Shown here: positions 1-6,443 of the stretch, one piece after another
Position numbering within the stretch: position 1 is the stretch's first letter
How the letters are laid out: every line of letters begins with the position of its first letter
Virus record (IMG/VR): IMGVR_UViG_3300044739_000018
Span: 99,482-163,481 of that record
Source of the DNA: a virus
Length of the DNA stretch: 64,000 bases
Direction: 5' to 3' (one strand)
Program-made: the position numbers and the translations under genes
The notes under the pieces: model-generated
Database searches by the model: none
Told to the model about the DNA's origin: nothing
The model's input: only the letters and a program-made list of their open reading frames with translations

Positions 1-347
1 AGACCGAAGGGCCGCTGAAGCACGACATTCTCAAGGCCATCCTGCGCGAACTCAAGGTCCATGCTTCTGCCGAGGAGGAAGTGGTGTACTCCGAGCTTGC
101 CATCATCGACCAAGAGAAGACGAAACATGCTGCGGAGGAGCACGATCGCATCATGAACTTGATGACCGAGGTCGACATGGCCCCGGCTCCCACTCACGCA
201 ACGTACGTTGCCAAGCTGGAAGCTGAGGTCACCCATCATGTCGAGGAGGAGGAAGGCTCGGCGCTCCCCTTGCTGGAGAACTCCCTCACCGACGACCAAC
301 TTGAGGAGCTTGGCCGCAAGTTCGTGGAGCGCAAGTCTGAAATCTAA
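1..347 (+). CDS. Hemerythrin-like (HHE) protein, 5'-truncated by window edge
   Basis: The reading frame is open from base 3 and begins outside the window. The visible part reads as helices with the spaced His/Glu pattern of HHE cation-binding domains: an HD pair near the start, then EHDRI, then HHVEEEE. Such domains form a four-helix bundle that binds a non-heme di-iron centre and senses or carries O2 or NO. A phage copy could buffer oxidative or nitrosative stress, which is inference. The TAA stop lies in a 13-bp tandem duplication (333-358) that repeats the last codons. One CAACGNNCGTTG palindrome (199-210) lies inside the gene. Confidence 0.75.
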   Translation, partial: TEGPLKHDILKAILRELKVHASAEEEVVYSELAIIDQEKTKHAAEEHDRIMNLMTEVDMAPAPTHATYVAKLEAEVTHHVEEEEGSALPLLENSLTDDQLEELGRKFVERKSEI

Positions 348-529
348 GTCTGAAATCTAAGTGGTGGGTCCACCAGGATTATCCCTTTCGCTGCTCATCC
401 ACGTTTGAGGGCTGCGCTCCACGGTTCAGCTAGCTATCTTGCCGTGGACAGCCTTGACACGCGTACTGCTGCTACTCAGTACCTGGACCTCGGAGATCAA
501 CCCGCGGTCTAGTTGAACCTACAGACCCG

Positions 530-602
530 CGCCCTCCCTCGGATTCGAACCGAGAACCTACGGCGTTAGAAACCGCTGCTCTGCCAGTTGAGCTAGGAAG
601 GC
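530..602 (-). tRNA. tRNA with CUA anticodon (putative amber suppressor)
   Basis: Complete cloverleaf on the minus strand: acceptor GCCTTCC/GGAGGGC, D-stem GCTC/GAGC, anticodon stem GCGGT/GCCGT closing the loop TTCTAAC, T-arm CTCGG-TTCGAAT-CCGAG, discriminator G. U33 and A37 are present, so the anticodon reads CUA and would decode UAG. CCA is not encoded. The acceptor and D region overlap the last bases of the HNH gene, whose TAG stop lies at tRNA positions 8-10. The charged amino acid cannot be inferred. Confidence 0.85.
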
Positions 603-943
603 TTGCGTAGCCGTGCGTGTTCTCGCCGGTGACAGTTCGAGCACAACACGACGCACTTCTTGATTTCTTCTTCGAGGCGCTCACGGCTGATCGACCGTCC
701 TTGGCCTCTGACCGAAAAGCTTTTCGTCGCTGGATCTACATGATGGAAGTCGAGACACACGGGATCGGCCTCGCCGCAAGCGGCACAGGGCGTTTTCTGC
801 GTCTCCACCCATGCCGCTATCTCGGCCCGCCGTGATGCGGCAGCTTGGCGGCGCTGATTCCTGTAGTCCTCGTCTTCTTGATACCTCCGATTCCTGGTCT
901 CGCGGTTGTGTTGGAGGTGGTACTCGTAATCCTTGAAGGGCAT
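593..943 (-). CDS. HNH homing-type endonuclease
   Basis: A 116-residue protein with a basic, Tyr/Arg-rich N-terminus, followed by a zinc-binding HNH core: CAAC near residue 54, LDFHHVDP near 68, then CVVLCSNCHRREH at the C-terminus. HNH enzymes of this size cut DNA and often mobilise themselves into tRNA or essential loci. The gene ends with TAG inside the downstream amber-reading tRNA. A second HNH protein of the same architecture (20482-20823) also ends with TAG inside a tRNA. Confidence 0.85.
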   Translation of the reverse strand: MPFKDYEYHLQHNRETRNRRYQEDEDYRNQRRQAAASRRAEIAAWVETQKTPCAACGEADPVCLDFHHVDPATKSFSVRGQGRSISRERLEEEIKKCVVLCSNCHRREHARLRKPS

Positions 944-1166
944 GAACTCTTATCGGATTCGATACCAACCTAATTCAGCGCCCTCTGCTGTCTCGAACAG
1001 CTTGCTGGCCTGGATACCAGGAGGGCTTGGTGCCCCTGCGAGTAACGAACTCCACCGACCCTCGGGTCAGACCGGCTCTGTTGCCGGACAGGGGCATGGT
1101 GGGAGGCGGAGACTGGGCCTGCTACCCAAACGGTACGGTCCCTCTTACCTCTGGGCCGACCTCCCA

Positions 1167-1238
1167 TGGAGCGCACGGAGGGAATCGAACCCTCGCCCCC
1201 GGCCTTTAGAGGGCCTAGACCTGACCAACAGCGCGCGC
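1167..1238 (-). tRNA. Second tRNA with CUA anticodon, reduced D-arm
   Basis: Acceptor GCGCGCG/CGTGCGC, T-arm GAGGG-TTCGATT-CCCTC, encoded CCA (1167-1169), anticodon stem GGCC/GGCC around the loop CTCTAAA with U33 and anticodon CUA. Only 15 nt separate acceptor and anticodon stem, so the D-arm is short (CTG-TTGGT-CAG). Position 27-43 is A-G. It starts 8 nt after the stop of the PTH2 reading frame and would be co-transcribed with it. Confidence 0.72.
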
Positions 1239-1245
1239 ATTGATA

Positions 1246-1605
1246 TCACACCATGGCCTTCTCCTTGAGCGCAAGGGGGAGGTTGGCGCAAAGCTTGCTC
1301 GCCGCATCGCCAGGCTCCAGGGCCATTGCCGTTGCGGGCTTGCCCTGCCAGTCAGGCTCCTCGATCAAGCAGAACGGGATGCCCCGACGATGCGCCTCTG
1401 CGGCAAGATCGAGAAGGGCAGGCTCGTCATCGACGGCGACGAGAACCAGGAAGTTCGATTCGTTGTGCCACGCCTGCGTGGCGGTTGGGTGAGCACAGGC
1501 ATAAGAAAAAGCCGCGTGAGCGGCCTGGGCAGCCTGATCTCCAGCGCGAAGATCGGCTCGGGTGACGATGTAGAGCTTGTCCTTCTGAACCTACGTGGGC
1601 GTCAT
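1246..1605 (-). CDS. pth2: Peptidyl-tRNA hydrolase PTH2-like, in-frame TAG at codon 5
   Basis: From the ATG at 1605 the frame reads MTPT, then TAG (1593-1591), then 114 codons to TGA. After the TAG the product reads VQKDKLYIVTRADL and continues with a GDQAAQAAHAA helix and a C-terminal GDAASKLCANLPLAL segment. This matches the PTH2 fold, which recycles peptidyl-tRNA that has dropped off ribosomes. No ATG, GTG or TTG occurs in frame between the TAG and the conserved KLY start, so normal initiation cannot bypass it. AGGAG lies 10 nt before the ATG. With two CUA-anticodon tRNAs just downstream, amber readthrough is the simplest functional model. A pseudogene is the alternative. Confidence 0.7.
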
Positions 1606-1709
1606 GTCTTTCGTTCTCCTATCGGGTAGTGCGTCCAGTGAGCACTCTTTCACAGCCTCATCGGTTTGTCAAGCACCAATTCTGAGAAACTTACGCCGAT
1701 ACATAATCC

Positions 1710-1961
1710 ATGAAGGTGTGGATCGACCAGGACCTCTGCACGGGTGACGGCCTATGCGCCGAGATCTGCCCCGAGATCTTCTTCATGCACGACGATGGCC
1801 TCGCCTACGTGAAAGAAGTGGGAGATTCAGGCATGGAAGGCGGGGAACCAAAGCTTAAAATGGCTACCGGCTTGGCATCCGTGCCAGAGCGCCTGGAGGA
1901 AGCCGTCATCGAATCCGCCGAGGAATGCCCCGGCGATTGCATCTTCATCGAAGCCGACTAG
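1710..1961 (+). CDS. Ferredoxin, actinobacterial 3Fe-4S/4Fe-4S type
   Basis: An 83-residue acidic protein opening MKVWIDQDLCTGDGLC and then EICPEIF, with a C-terminal ECPGDCIFI segment. These cysteines (residues 10, 16, 20 and the final CPxxC) match the single-cluster ferredoxins common in actinobacteria, which pass electrons to P450s and other oxidoreductases. In a phage it may redirect host electron flow, which is inference. The segment between residues 45 and 65 is a little longer than in compact ferredoxins. It is first in a plus-strand run of small genes and divergent from the PTH2/amber tRNA unit. Confidence 0.9.
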   Translation: MKVWIDQDLCTGDGLCAEICPEIFFMHDDGLAYVKEVGDSGMEGGEPKLKMATGLASVPERLEEAVIESAEECPGDCIFIEAD

Positions 1962-1973
1962 CAAGGAGCAAGC

Positions 1974-2036
1974 ATGTACATCAGCGCCGGAGCAATCATC
2001 ATCATCATCATTCTCCTCCTGATCTTCGTCGTTTGA
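1974..2036 (+). CDS. 20-residue membrane micro-protein
   Basis: ATG follows AAGGAGCAAGC. The product is almost a single Ile/Leu-rich transmembrane helix with no catalytic residues. Similar one-helix peptides occur at 3056, 7639, 10854, 25447, 26446 and 26979, always with good ribosome binding sites or stop-start overlaps. Function unknown. Confidence 0.6.
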   Translation: MYISAGAIIIIIILLLIFVV

Positions 2037-2040
2037 GGAC

Positions 2041-2241
2041 GTGGGGTTCCTCAAGTGGCCGTGGATGACAGTCCTGGAGGATGATCCAGCGCCGAAGCCG
2101 CGGTGCGGCCTGGTGGACGCGATCACCGGAGCCATCTGCACTCTCGCGTACGACCACACCCGCCCACACCGGGATGACTCCGATTGGAGAATCCTGCTCG
2201 AATTCCCCGACCCACCGAAGCCAATCATTGTCTCTCGGTGA
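2041..2241 (+). CDS. Hypothetical protein
   Basis: GTG start 4 nt after the micro-protein stop; 66 residues. It has CGLVDAITGAICTL and a DHTRPHRDDSDW segment, with two Cys and several His, but no motif I can assign. The position suggests the same transcript as the ferredoxin. Confidence 0.6.
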   Translation: MGFLKWPWMTVLEDDPAPKPRCGLVDAITGAICTLAYDHTRPHRDDSDWRILLEFPDPPKPIIVSR

Positions 2242-2263
2242 CCTCGCGAGGTACTCTGCAAGC

Positions 2264-2707
2264 ATGGGTAAGTCCGGTAAGGGCCTGCGAGACTTCGCGA
2301 AGCAGATGGATGAGTCTCAGAAGGCCCTAGAACGCACCAGGATCGCCGCAAGCGCCTTCAAGGGAGCACCGGGCCGTATTCGCCCTGAAAAGGTACAGAA
2401 CGCCATAGACAGCGCCCGCGAGCTGGCAGATTCGATGAACGCGGAATACTCCATCGAGAAGTTCCACCCCAACAAGGTCACCATCGACCGGAAACGGTAC
2501 GAGGCCATGGAGAAGGTGATCTCCCTCGCCATGGTTGTGTGCGACCGTGGCACGAACAAGCCGCCCGACAAGGATGTCCAGAGGTTGCGCACCGTCGTCA
2601 ACGAGCTGCTGCTCTACAACGGAGACCGGGAGGCGATTATCGCCAGCCTGTTGCAGATGGAGGAGGCGTTGAGTGAGCAAAATGCTGCATCAGAGCACTC
2701 CGTATAA
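2264..2707 (+). CDS. Helical hypothetical protein
   Basis: ATG 2264 opens MGKSGKGLRDFAKQMDES; 147 residues, highly charged and predicted helical, with no cysteines forming a zinc site. The 3' end overlaps the next gene by 35 nt. Not recognised. Confidence 0.7.
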   Translation: MGKSGKGLRDFAKQMDESQKALERTRIAASAFKGAPGRIRPEKVQNAIDSARELADSMNAEYSIEKFHPNKVTIDRKRYEAMEKVISLAMVVCDRGTNKPPDKDVQRLRTVVNELLLYNGDREAIIASLLQMEEALSEQNAASEHSV

Positions 2708-2858
2708 GCACGAGACCGTCACGTTCGGGAACTTCGGGATCGCCGTGCTTGGAGATCCCACAGCGACCGCATGGGTGGAGCCGGACGAACGCTTCCCCTG
2801 CCCGTGTCCGAACTGCACGTACCACCGTGAGCGCAGGGACTCAGACTCCGAACGCTGA
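2673..2858 (+). CDS. Small protein with CPCPNC motif
   Basis: GTG start; 61 residues ending FPCPCPNCTYHRER, a likely metal-binding knuckle. It overlaps the preceding gene. The CPC-xx-C pattern recalls the three small proteins at 21.4-22.3 kb. Confidence 0.6.
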   Translation: MSKMLHQSTPYKHETVTFGNFGIAVLGDPTATAWVEPDERFPCPCPNCTYHRERRDSDSER

Positions 2859-2875
2859 TCTCCGATCTTCTCACC

Positions 2876-3046
2876 ATGGTTCTATGGTGTCGCTGTGGTG
2901 AGGACGACTGCGATGCGATTGCCGAGATGATCGGTGAGTTCGTCGCAGCCACGCCTGAGGGCACGGTCAACCACCACTTCATCGTCCGGTGCTCACAGGG
3001 CCATGTCGGCTCTCCCATCGCGGAGATGGTGAGCCTGGACGTGTAG
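2876..3046 (+). CDS. Small Cys/His-rich hypothetical protein
   Basis: 56 residues from ATG 2876 to TAG, opening MVLWCRCGEDDCDAIAEMI and containing NHHFIVRCSQGHVGS. Two CxC/CxxxxC groups and HH suggest a zinc site. The ribosome binding site is weak. Neighbours overlap or abut in the same direction. Confidence 0.55.
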   Translation: MVLWCRCGEDDCDAIAEMIGEFVAATPEGTVNHHFIVRCSQGHVGSPIAEMVSLDV

Positions 3047-3055
3047 CCTTCGGGT

Positions 3056-3121
3056 GTGGGCCTATTCTTCTTCCTCGTAGTCTTTGTGGTCATCCTGATC
3101 CTGGTGAGCAATGGCCGCTGA
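3056..3121 (+). CDS. 21-residue membrane micro-protein
   Basis: GTG start, one strongly hydrophobic helix (FFFLVVFVVILILV) and a TGA that overlaps the start of the next gene. One of a series of single-helix peptides in this phage. Confidence 0.45.
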   Translation: MGLFFFLVVFVVILILVSNGR

Positions 3122-3428
3122 CCTTCGCGACATCATCCTCGACGCTCTCGGCTGGACGGAGTTCCCCCGGGGCGACGACTTCGAGTTCTTCGAGGAGCCG
3201 GAGCCGTGCGACAACTGCGACGAGGGCCTCGTCACGGTCTTCAACTACGAGAACCGCCGCCTATGCCGTCGCTGCATGATTGAGCATGCCGATTCGATGG
3301 GCTGGATGGAAGCTCCGAAGGACGCCGAGGTAAAGTGGTTCGTTCTGGAGGCTCCCGTTGGCGAACCAGAAGTTCAGGATTCTGAAGAACCGGAACAGCC
3401 AACCTCTGGACAAGACAGCCTCTGGTAG
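3111..3428 (+). CDS. Acidic zinc-ribbon protein
   Basis: 105 residues with a four-cysteine zinc ribbon, EPCDNCDEGL then RRLCRRCMIEH, flanked by acidic segments. Ends TAG. Such ribbons usually bind nucleic acid or proteins; the target is unknown. Confidence 0.75.
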   Translation: MAADLRDIILDALGWTEFPRGDDFEFFEEPEPCDNCDEGLVTVFNYENRRLCRRCMIEHADSMGWMEAPKDAEVKWFVLEAPVGEPEVQDSEEPEQPTSGQDSLW

Positions 3429-3441
3429 CTACCGTCCCGGA

Positions 3442-4032
3442 ATGATCGACATAGAGACGGTGGTGGAGGAAGCGGCTCTCAAGTTCTGCAACATGAACGT
3501 GATGACGCCGTGTGAGAATCAGCCCTGCGACCAGCACCTCGCGCTGGCGGGAATCGCCGCCGATGCCATGGCGAAGCACCTTCCCTCTGGCGTCGTGTAT
3601 GGAGGCGACTGGCGAACCTGCGAGACGCTCTGGACGGGCAGGAAGCTCTATCACATTGATCAGCGCAAGCGCGAGCGGGGCTATGACCGCAGTGCGCGGG
3701 ACGAGATCCTCTCCGAGCGCAGCGCACCGGAAGCTGACCTCATCAGTTCCCGGGTGCTTGGCATCGAGGGCGATATGCACATGCCCGCCATCGACATCGA
3801 CTTCCCGGTCTACGCCGTGCAGTCCGACACGCCAGGTCACTCCCACCTCTACATCAACCGCCAGTTGCCGTGGGAGGCGTACGTGAAGCTGCTTCACGCC
3901 ATGGCGGAAGCGGGCCTCGTGGAGAAGGAGTACGCCAACATGTCCGAGGCCCGCGGCGCCAGCTTCCTCTACATGCCCGGGAAGGGCAACGGCCCCAAGC
4001 GGGAGAAGGCTTCTTCCGACTACTGGGGCTAG
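3442..4032 (+). CDS. Conserved-looking hypothetical protein
   Basis: The ATG at 3442 opens MIDIETVVEEAALKFC. A TTG at 3358 with GGAGG seven bases upstream would add 28 residues and overlap the preceding gene, so the start is uncertain. The 196-residue product has no catalytic motif I know. A C-terminal stretch HLYINRQLPWEAYVKLL followed by a basic tail is notable. Ends TAG. Confidence 0.7.
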   Translation: MIDIETVVEEAALKFCNMNVMTPCENQPCDQHLALAGIAADAMAKHLPSGVVYGGDWRTCETLWTGRKLYHIDQRKRERGYDRSARDEILSERSAPEADLISSRVLGIEGDMHMPAIDIDFPVYAVQSDTPGHSHLYINRQLPWEAYVKLLHAMAEAGLVEKEYANMSEARGASFLYMPGKGNGPKREKASSDYWG

Positions 4033-4044
4033 CCTTAGTCCGGT

Positions 4045-4887
4045 TTAGCTGCTAAGTCGGACGAAGGACTTCCCTTGGTCCGACTTAGTGAGCACACGGG
4101 CCTGGAGGTAGGGACGCCCGAGCATCCACGAGTGGCTGCCCACCACATACACCGGATCACCACCGGCGAGGTCACAGAATTCCTCCGCTGCTGCGGGCGG
4201 CGTGATCTGGTCGAACTTGCCCCACACGCACAACATCGGAAGCGCACGATCATGCAGTTCCGCCACCTCATCACGCATGTCGATGCTGAGAAGCTCGAAC
4301 GCGGCGGGCATGGTCGTCCTTGGCGAACGAACGTTGGTGGAGAAGTCGGGGAACACAGCTCTCGCAGTGGACACCATCCTGCCCATGAGGAGGTCAGCCG
4401 TTTCGATGGGGCTGAGCACGAATCGGCGCATCGTCGGCTTTCTCCATGCGGGCGTGGCTGCACCATCGCGGTAGATGATTCCGCTCACCCTGTCCGGGTG
4501 GTTGGCAGCCAGATCCACGGCTACTGCTCCGCCCATGGAGTGCCCGAGCACGACGGCGCTGTCAATGCCCAGTCGGTCCATCAATCCGACGATGGTGTCA
4601 GCCATCCCGCTAATGCAGCCCCGCTCCAACACTGGATCGGAGCCTCCGAAGCCCGGCAGACTGGGGTTGACGACTTTCCAGCCAAGCTTCTCGGCCAAGA
4701 TGCTGCTCTCTCGCCAGTACATGCCGCCACCGGCGAACCACCCGTGGATGTTGATAGCAAATCCGCTATCACGGTGGCTGTTGTTCGAAACTGCGTAAAC
4801 GAGCCGCCGACCAGCGATGTCCACTGCGGCGGGCTGCATTCGCGGCCGCATGATGAGAACGTCGACCGTAACTTCCACAAGTATCAA
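4045..4887 (-). CDS. Alpha/beta hydrolase
   Basis: Contains INIHGWFAGG (oxyanion-hole HGxxxGG), the nucleophile elbow GHSMGGAV, an acid in WGKFDQITPP and a late histidine in VGSHSWM, giving the full Ser-Asp-His triad of the fold. Size (up to 280 residues) is typical of esterases and haloperoxidase-like lipases. TTG 4887 gives the longest frame, and ATG 4851 (MRPRMQPAAVDIAG) is the likelier start. It is the only minus-strand gene between 1.7 and 22 kb. A CAACGNNCGTTG palindrome at 4900 lies between it and the divergent 5008 gene. The substrate is unknown; a role in lysis or cell-envelope lipid attack is possible. Confidence 0.85.
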   Translation of the reverse strand: MILVEVTVDVLIMRPRMQPAAVDIAGRRLVYAVSNNSHRDSGFAINIHGWFAGGGMYWRESSILAEKLGWKVVNPSLPGFGGSDPVLERGCISGMADTIVGLMDRLGIDSAVVLGHSMGGAVAVDLAANHPDRVSGIIYRDGAATPAWRKPTMRRFVLSPIETADLLMGRMVSTARAVFPDFSTNVRSPRTTMPAAFELLSIDMRDEVAELHDRALPMLCVWGKFDQITPPAAAEEFCDLAGGDPVYVVGSHSWMLGRPYLQARVLTKSDQGKSFVRLSS

Positions 4888-4899
4888 TCACAGTTTTCC

Positions 4900-4911
4900 C
4901 AACGGACGTTG
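4900..4911. promoter_or_regulatory. CAACGNNCGTTG palindrome, divergent intergenic
   Basis: CAACGGACGTTG in the 120-bp gap between the minus-strand hydrolase and the plus-strand 5008 gene. It is one of 14 exact copies in the window and is placed where a repressor could control both directions. Confidence 0.55.
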
Positions 4912-5007
4912 AGCATTCTGACCGCGTACGAGAAAACCTACCGTCCTGATCTGTCCGGCATTTCCCTCAGAAAATCCGTGCAGACGGAAAACTTCTAGAG
5001 GCTTGAC

Positions 5008-5214
5008 ATGCAAGACATGACATCTGATGCACTTTGGGAGCGTTTGGAGACAGCCATCGAAACCGCAATCTTGGCGCGCCGTCGAATGAATCTTGCAACG
5101 CCGGGCACCAAGGAGGATGATGTGGCGGCCGCCATCGCCTTCAAGACGAAGTGCAAGGCGCACGTGGCCCTCATCAAGCTCATCGACGGAGAAGCAGCTA
5201 CCCCACAACCATGA
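5008..5214 (+). CDS. Small helical hypothetical protein
   Basis: ATG with GAGG six bases upstream; 68 residues, helical, no motif. It overlaps the methyltransferase start by ATGA, so the two are translationally coupled. Confidence 0.7.
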   Translation: MQDMTSDALWERLETAIETAILARRRMNLATPGTKEDDVAAAIAFKTKCKAHVALIKLIDGEAATPQP

Positions 5215-5717
5215 ACACTGCACAGAAGAAACCGAAGGAGCTGAACCGTGAACGTCGTCGCACGCGCCGTTGCTACGACCATCTATACGTTGCTCCACTC
5301 TGGGTTGCCTTCGAGGCGAACCTCGGAACCCTCCTCAGGACTTGCGATGCTGTGGGGGCGTGCATGGCCCTTCCGAGCACGCCGTACTATCGCCAAGCCC
5401 TTGCTCGCGGTCGAACCCTCAACGGGAAGCAGACCTGCGTCCACTGGGTCCAGAAGGGCACCTACGTCGAGTCCATGAAGGGCAAGGCCCGCATCATCGG
5501 AGTCGAACTTGCCGATGACGCAACGATGTTGGGCGACGTGCGGCCCGCACGGGAACGCACCATCGTCTGCCTCGGACATGAGCACGAAGGTCTTCCGGCA
5601 AAGGTCTATCCGCTGCTGGACGAGGTTGTGGAGATCCCCATGATTGGCGTGGGTAGCAGCCTTAACGTTGCCGTCGCAGGGTCCCTTGTCTTGTACAAGT
5701 TGAGCGGCTTGATCTAA
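5211..5717 (+). CDS. SpoU/TrmH-type RNA 2'-O-methyltransferase
   Basis: 168 residues carrying all three SPOUT knot motifs: NLGTLLRTCDAVG (motif 1 with Asn and the catalytic Arg), VCLGHEHEGLP (motif 2) and IPMIGVGSSLNVAVAGSLVLYK (motif 3, the SAM-binding knot). The family methylates ribose 2'-OH in tRNA (for example Gm18) or rRNA. In a phage with over 40 tRNA genes, phage tRNA is the natural substrate, which is inference. The basic N-terminus (NRERRRTRR) suits RNA binding. Starts ATGA-coupled to the 5008 gene. Confidence 0.88.
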   Translation: MNTAQKKPKELNRERRRTRRCYDHLYVAPLWVAFEANLGTLLRTCDAVGACMALPSTPYYRQALARGRTLNGKQTCVHWVQKGTYVESMKGKARIIGVELADDATMLGDVRPARERTIVCLGHEHEGLPAKVYPLLDEVVEIPMIGVGSSLNVAVAGSLVLYKLSGLI

Positions 5718-5742
5718 CACAGATTACCTCCGATTCTATAGA

Positions 5743-5922
5743 TGGAAAGGAGGTACCATGGACCCCATTCTGGTAGCAGTCTTTCTAGTCATCGCGTTCG
5801 TAGTCTTCCTGTACGCCGCGCTGGCAAAGACGCCGCGCTTTGACCGCGTGCAACTGATCGCTGGAGGCAGCGCCGCCTTCATCGCACCCGTTGTGTACGA
5901 AGCCGTAAAAGCAGCGGCCTAA
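5743..5922 (+). CDS. Small membrane protein, start ambiguous
   Basis: The frame encodes a long hydrophobic helix (ILVAVFLVIAFVVFLYAAL) followed by a second weaker hydrophobic stretch. The only ATG in frame (5743) has no ribosome binding site. A perfect GGAAAGGAGG sits before ATG 5759, but that ATG is in another frame and meets TAG after five codons. ATT 5767 in the membrane frame could be the real start. Confidence 0.55.
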   Translation, partial: WKGGTMDPILVAVFLVIAFVVFLYAALAKTPRFDRVQLIAGGSAAFIAPVVYEAVKAAA

Positions 5923-6032
5923 CCACTTCCCGACGTGCCCTGGCTGATAAAGTCGGGGCACGTCCGCGCCCCAACAGCCCTCGATCTACAACACGCCCTT
6001 CATCCTCTGGGGCCAAGCCTACGTCTGAGCCA

Positions 6033-6425
6033 CTGGAGTTCCGCGTCCTCATCTGCGGTGACCGCAACTGGACCGACTACTGGGGCATCAGAATGCTCGT
6101 TGAGGGCTTGCACCGACAGGCTGTCTCAAATAAGCAGACACTCGTCATCATTCACGGTGCTGCCCGTGGCGCAGACCTAATCGCTGGTGAGATTGCCCTC
6201 AGCATCGAGGGTGTGAAGGTGGAGGAGTACCCGGCCCAATGGGAGAAGCACGGGAAGAAGGCCGGGCCGCTCCGCAACGTCCAGATGCTGCAAGAAGGTC
6301 AGCCGGAGCTTGTCATCGCTTTCCACGACGATCTTGCGAACTCCAAGGGAACTCGTCATATGGCGACCATAGCCGCCAAACAAGGTCTTGATGTGTACGT
6401 CGTGCGCCGCTATTCTGGCGGCTAA
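6033..6425 (+). CDS. SLOG/YspA-like (DprA-fold) nucleotide-binding protein
   Basis: The frame reads LEFRVLICGDRNWTD, then VIIHGAARGADLIAG, then PAQWEKHGKKAGPLRN and MLQEGQPELVIAF. This is the Rossmann-like SLOG pattern (GxRxW, GxARGAD, GPxRN) of YspA/DUF2493 proteins that bind nucleotides or nucleotide-derived ligands. The conserved first strand lies upstream of the first ATG (6093), and no ATG, GTG or TTG precedes it in frame nearby, so CTG 6033 is my working start. Ends 18 nt before the VWA gene. Confidence 0.75.
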   Translation: MEFRVLICGDRNWTDYWGIRMLVEGLHRQAVSNKQTLVIIHGAARGADLIAGEIALSIEGVKVEEYPAQWEKHGKKAGPLRNVQMLQEGQPELVIAFHDDLANSKGTRHMATIAAKQGLDVYVVRRYSGG

Positions 6426-6443
6426 CCGAACAAGGAGGAAGTA

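Noticed and set aside
1240-1629. Plus-strand 129-codon frame opposite PTH2
   Set aside because: No domain similarity. The minus strand carries a clear PTH2 sequence across the same bases, so the plus frame is a shadow that looks good only because the true gene has an internal TAG.
1666-1705. Divergent promoter between PTH2 and ferredoxin
   Set aside because: TTGACA is present on the minus strand (1672-1667), but the -10 matches on either strand are too weak to call with confidence.
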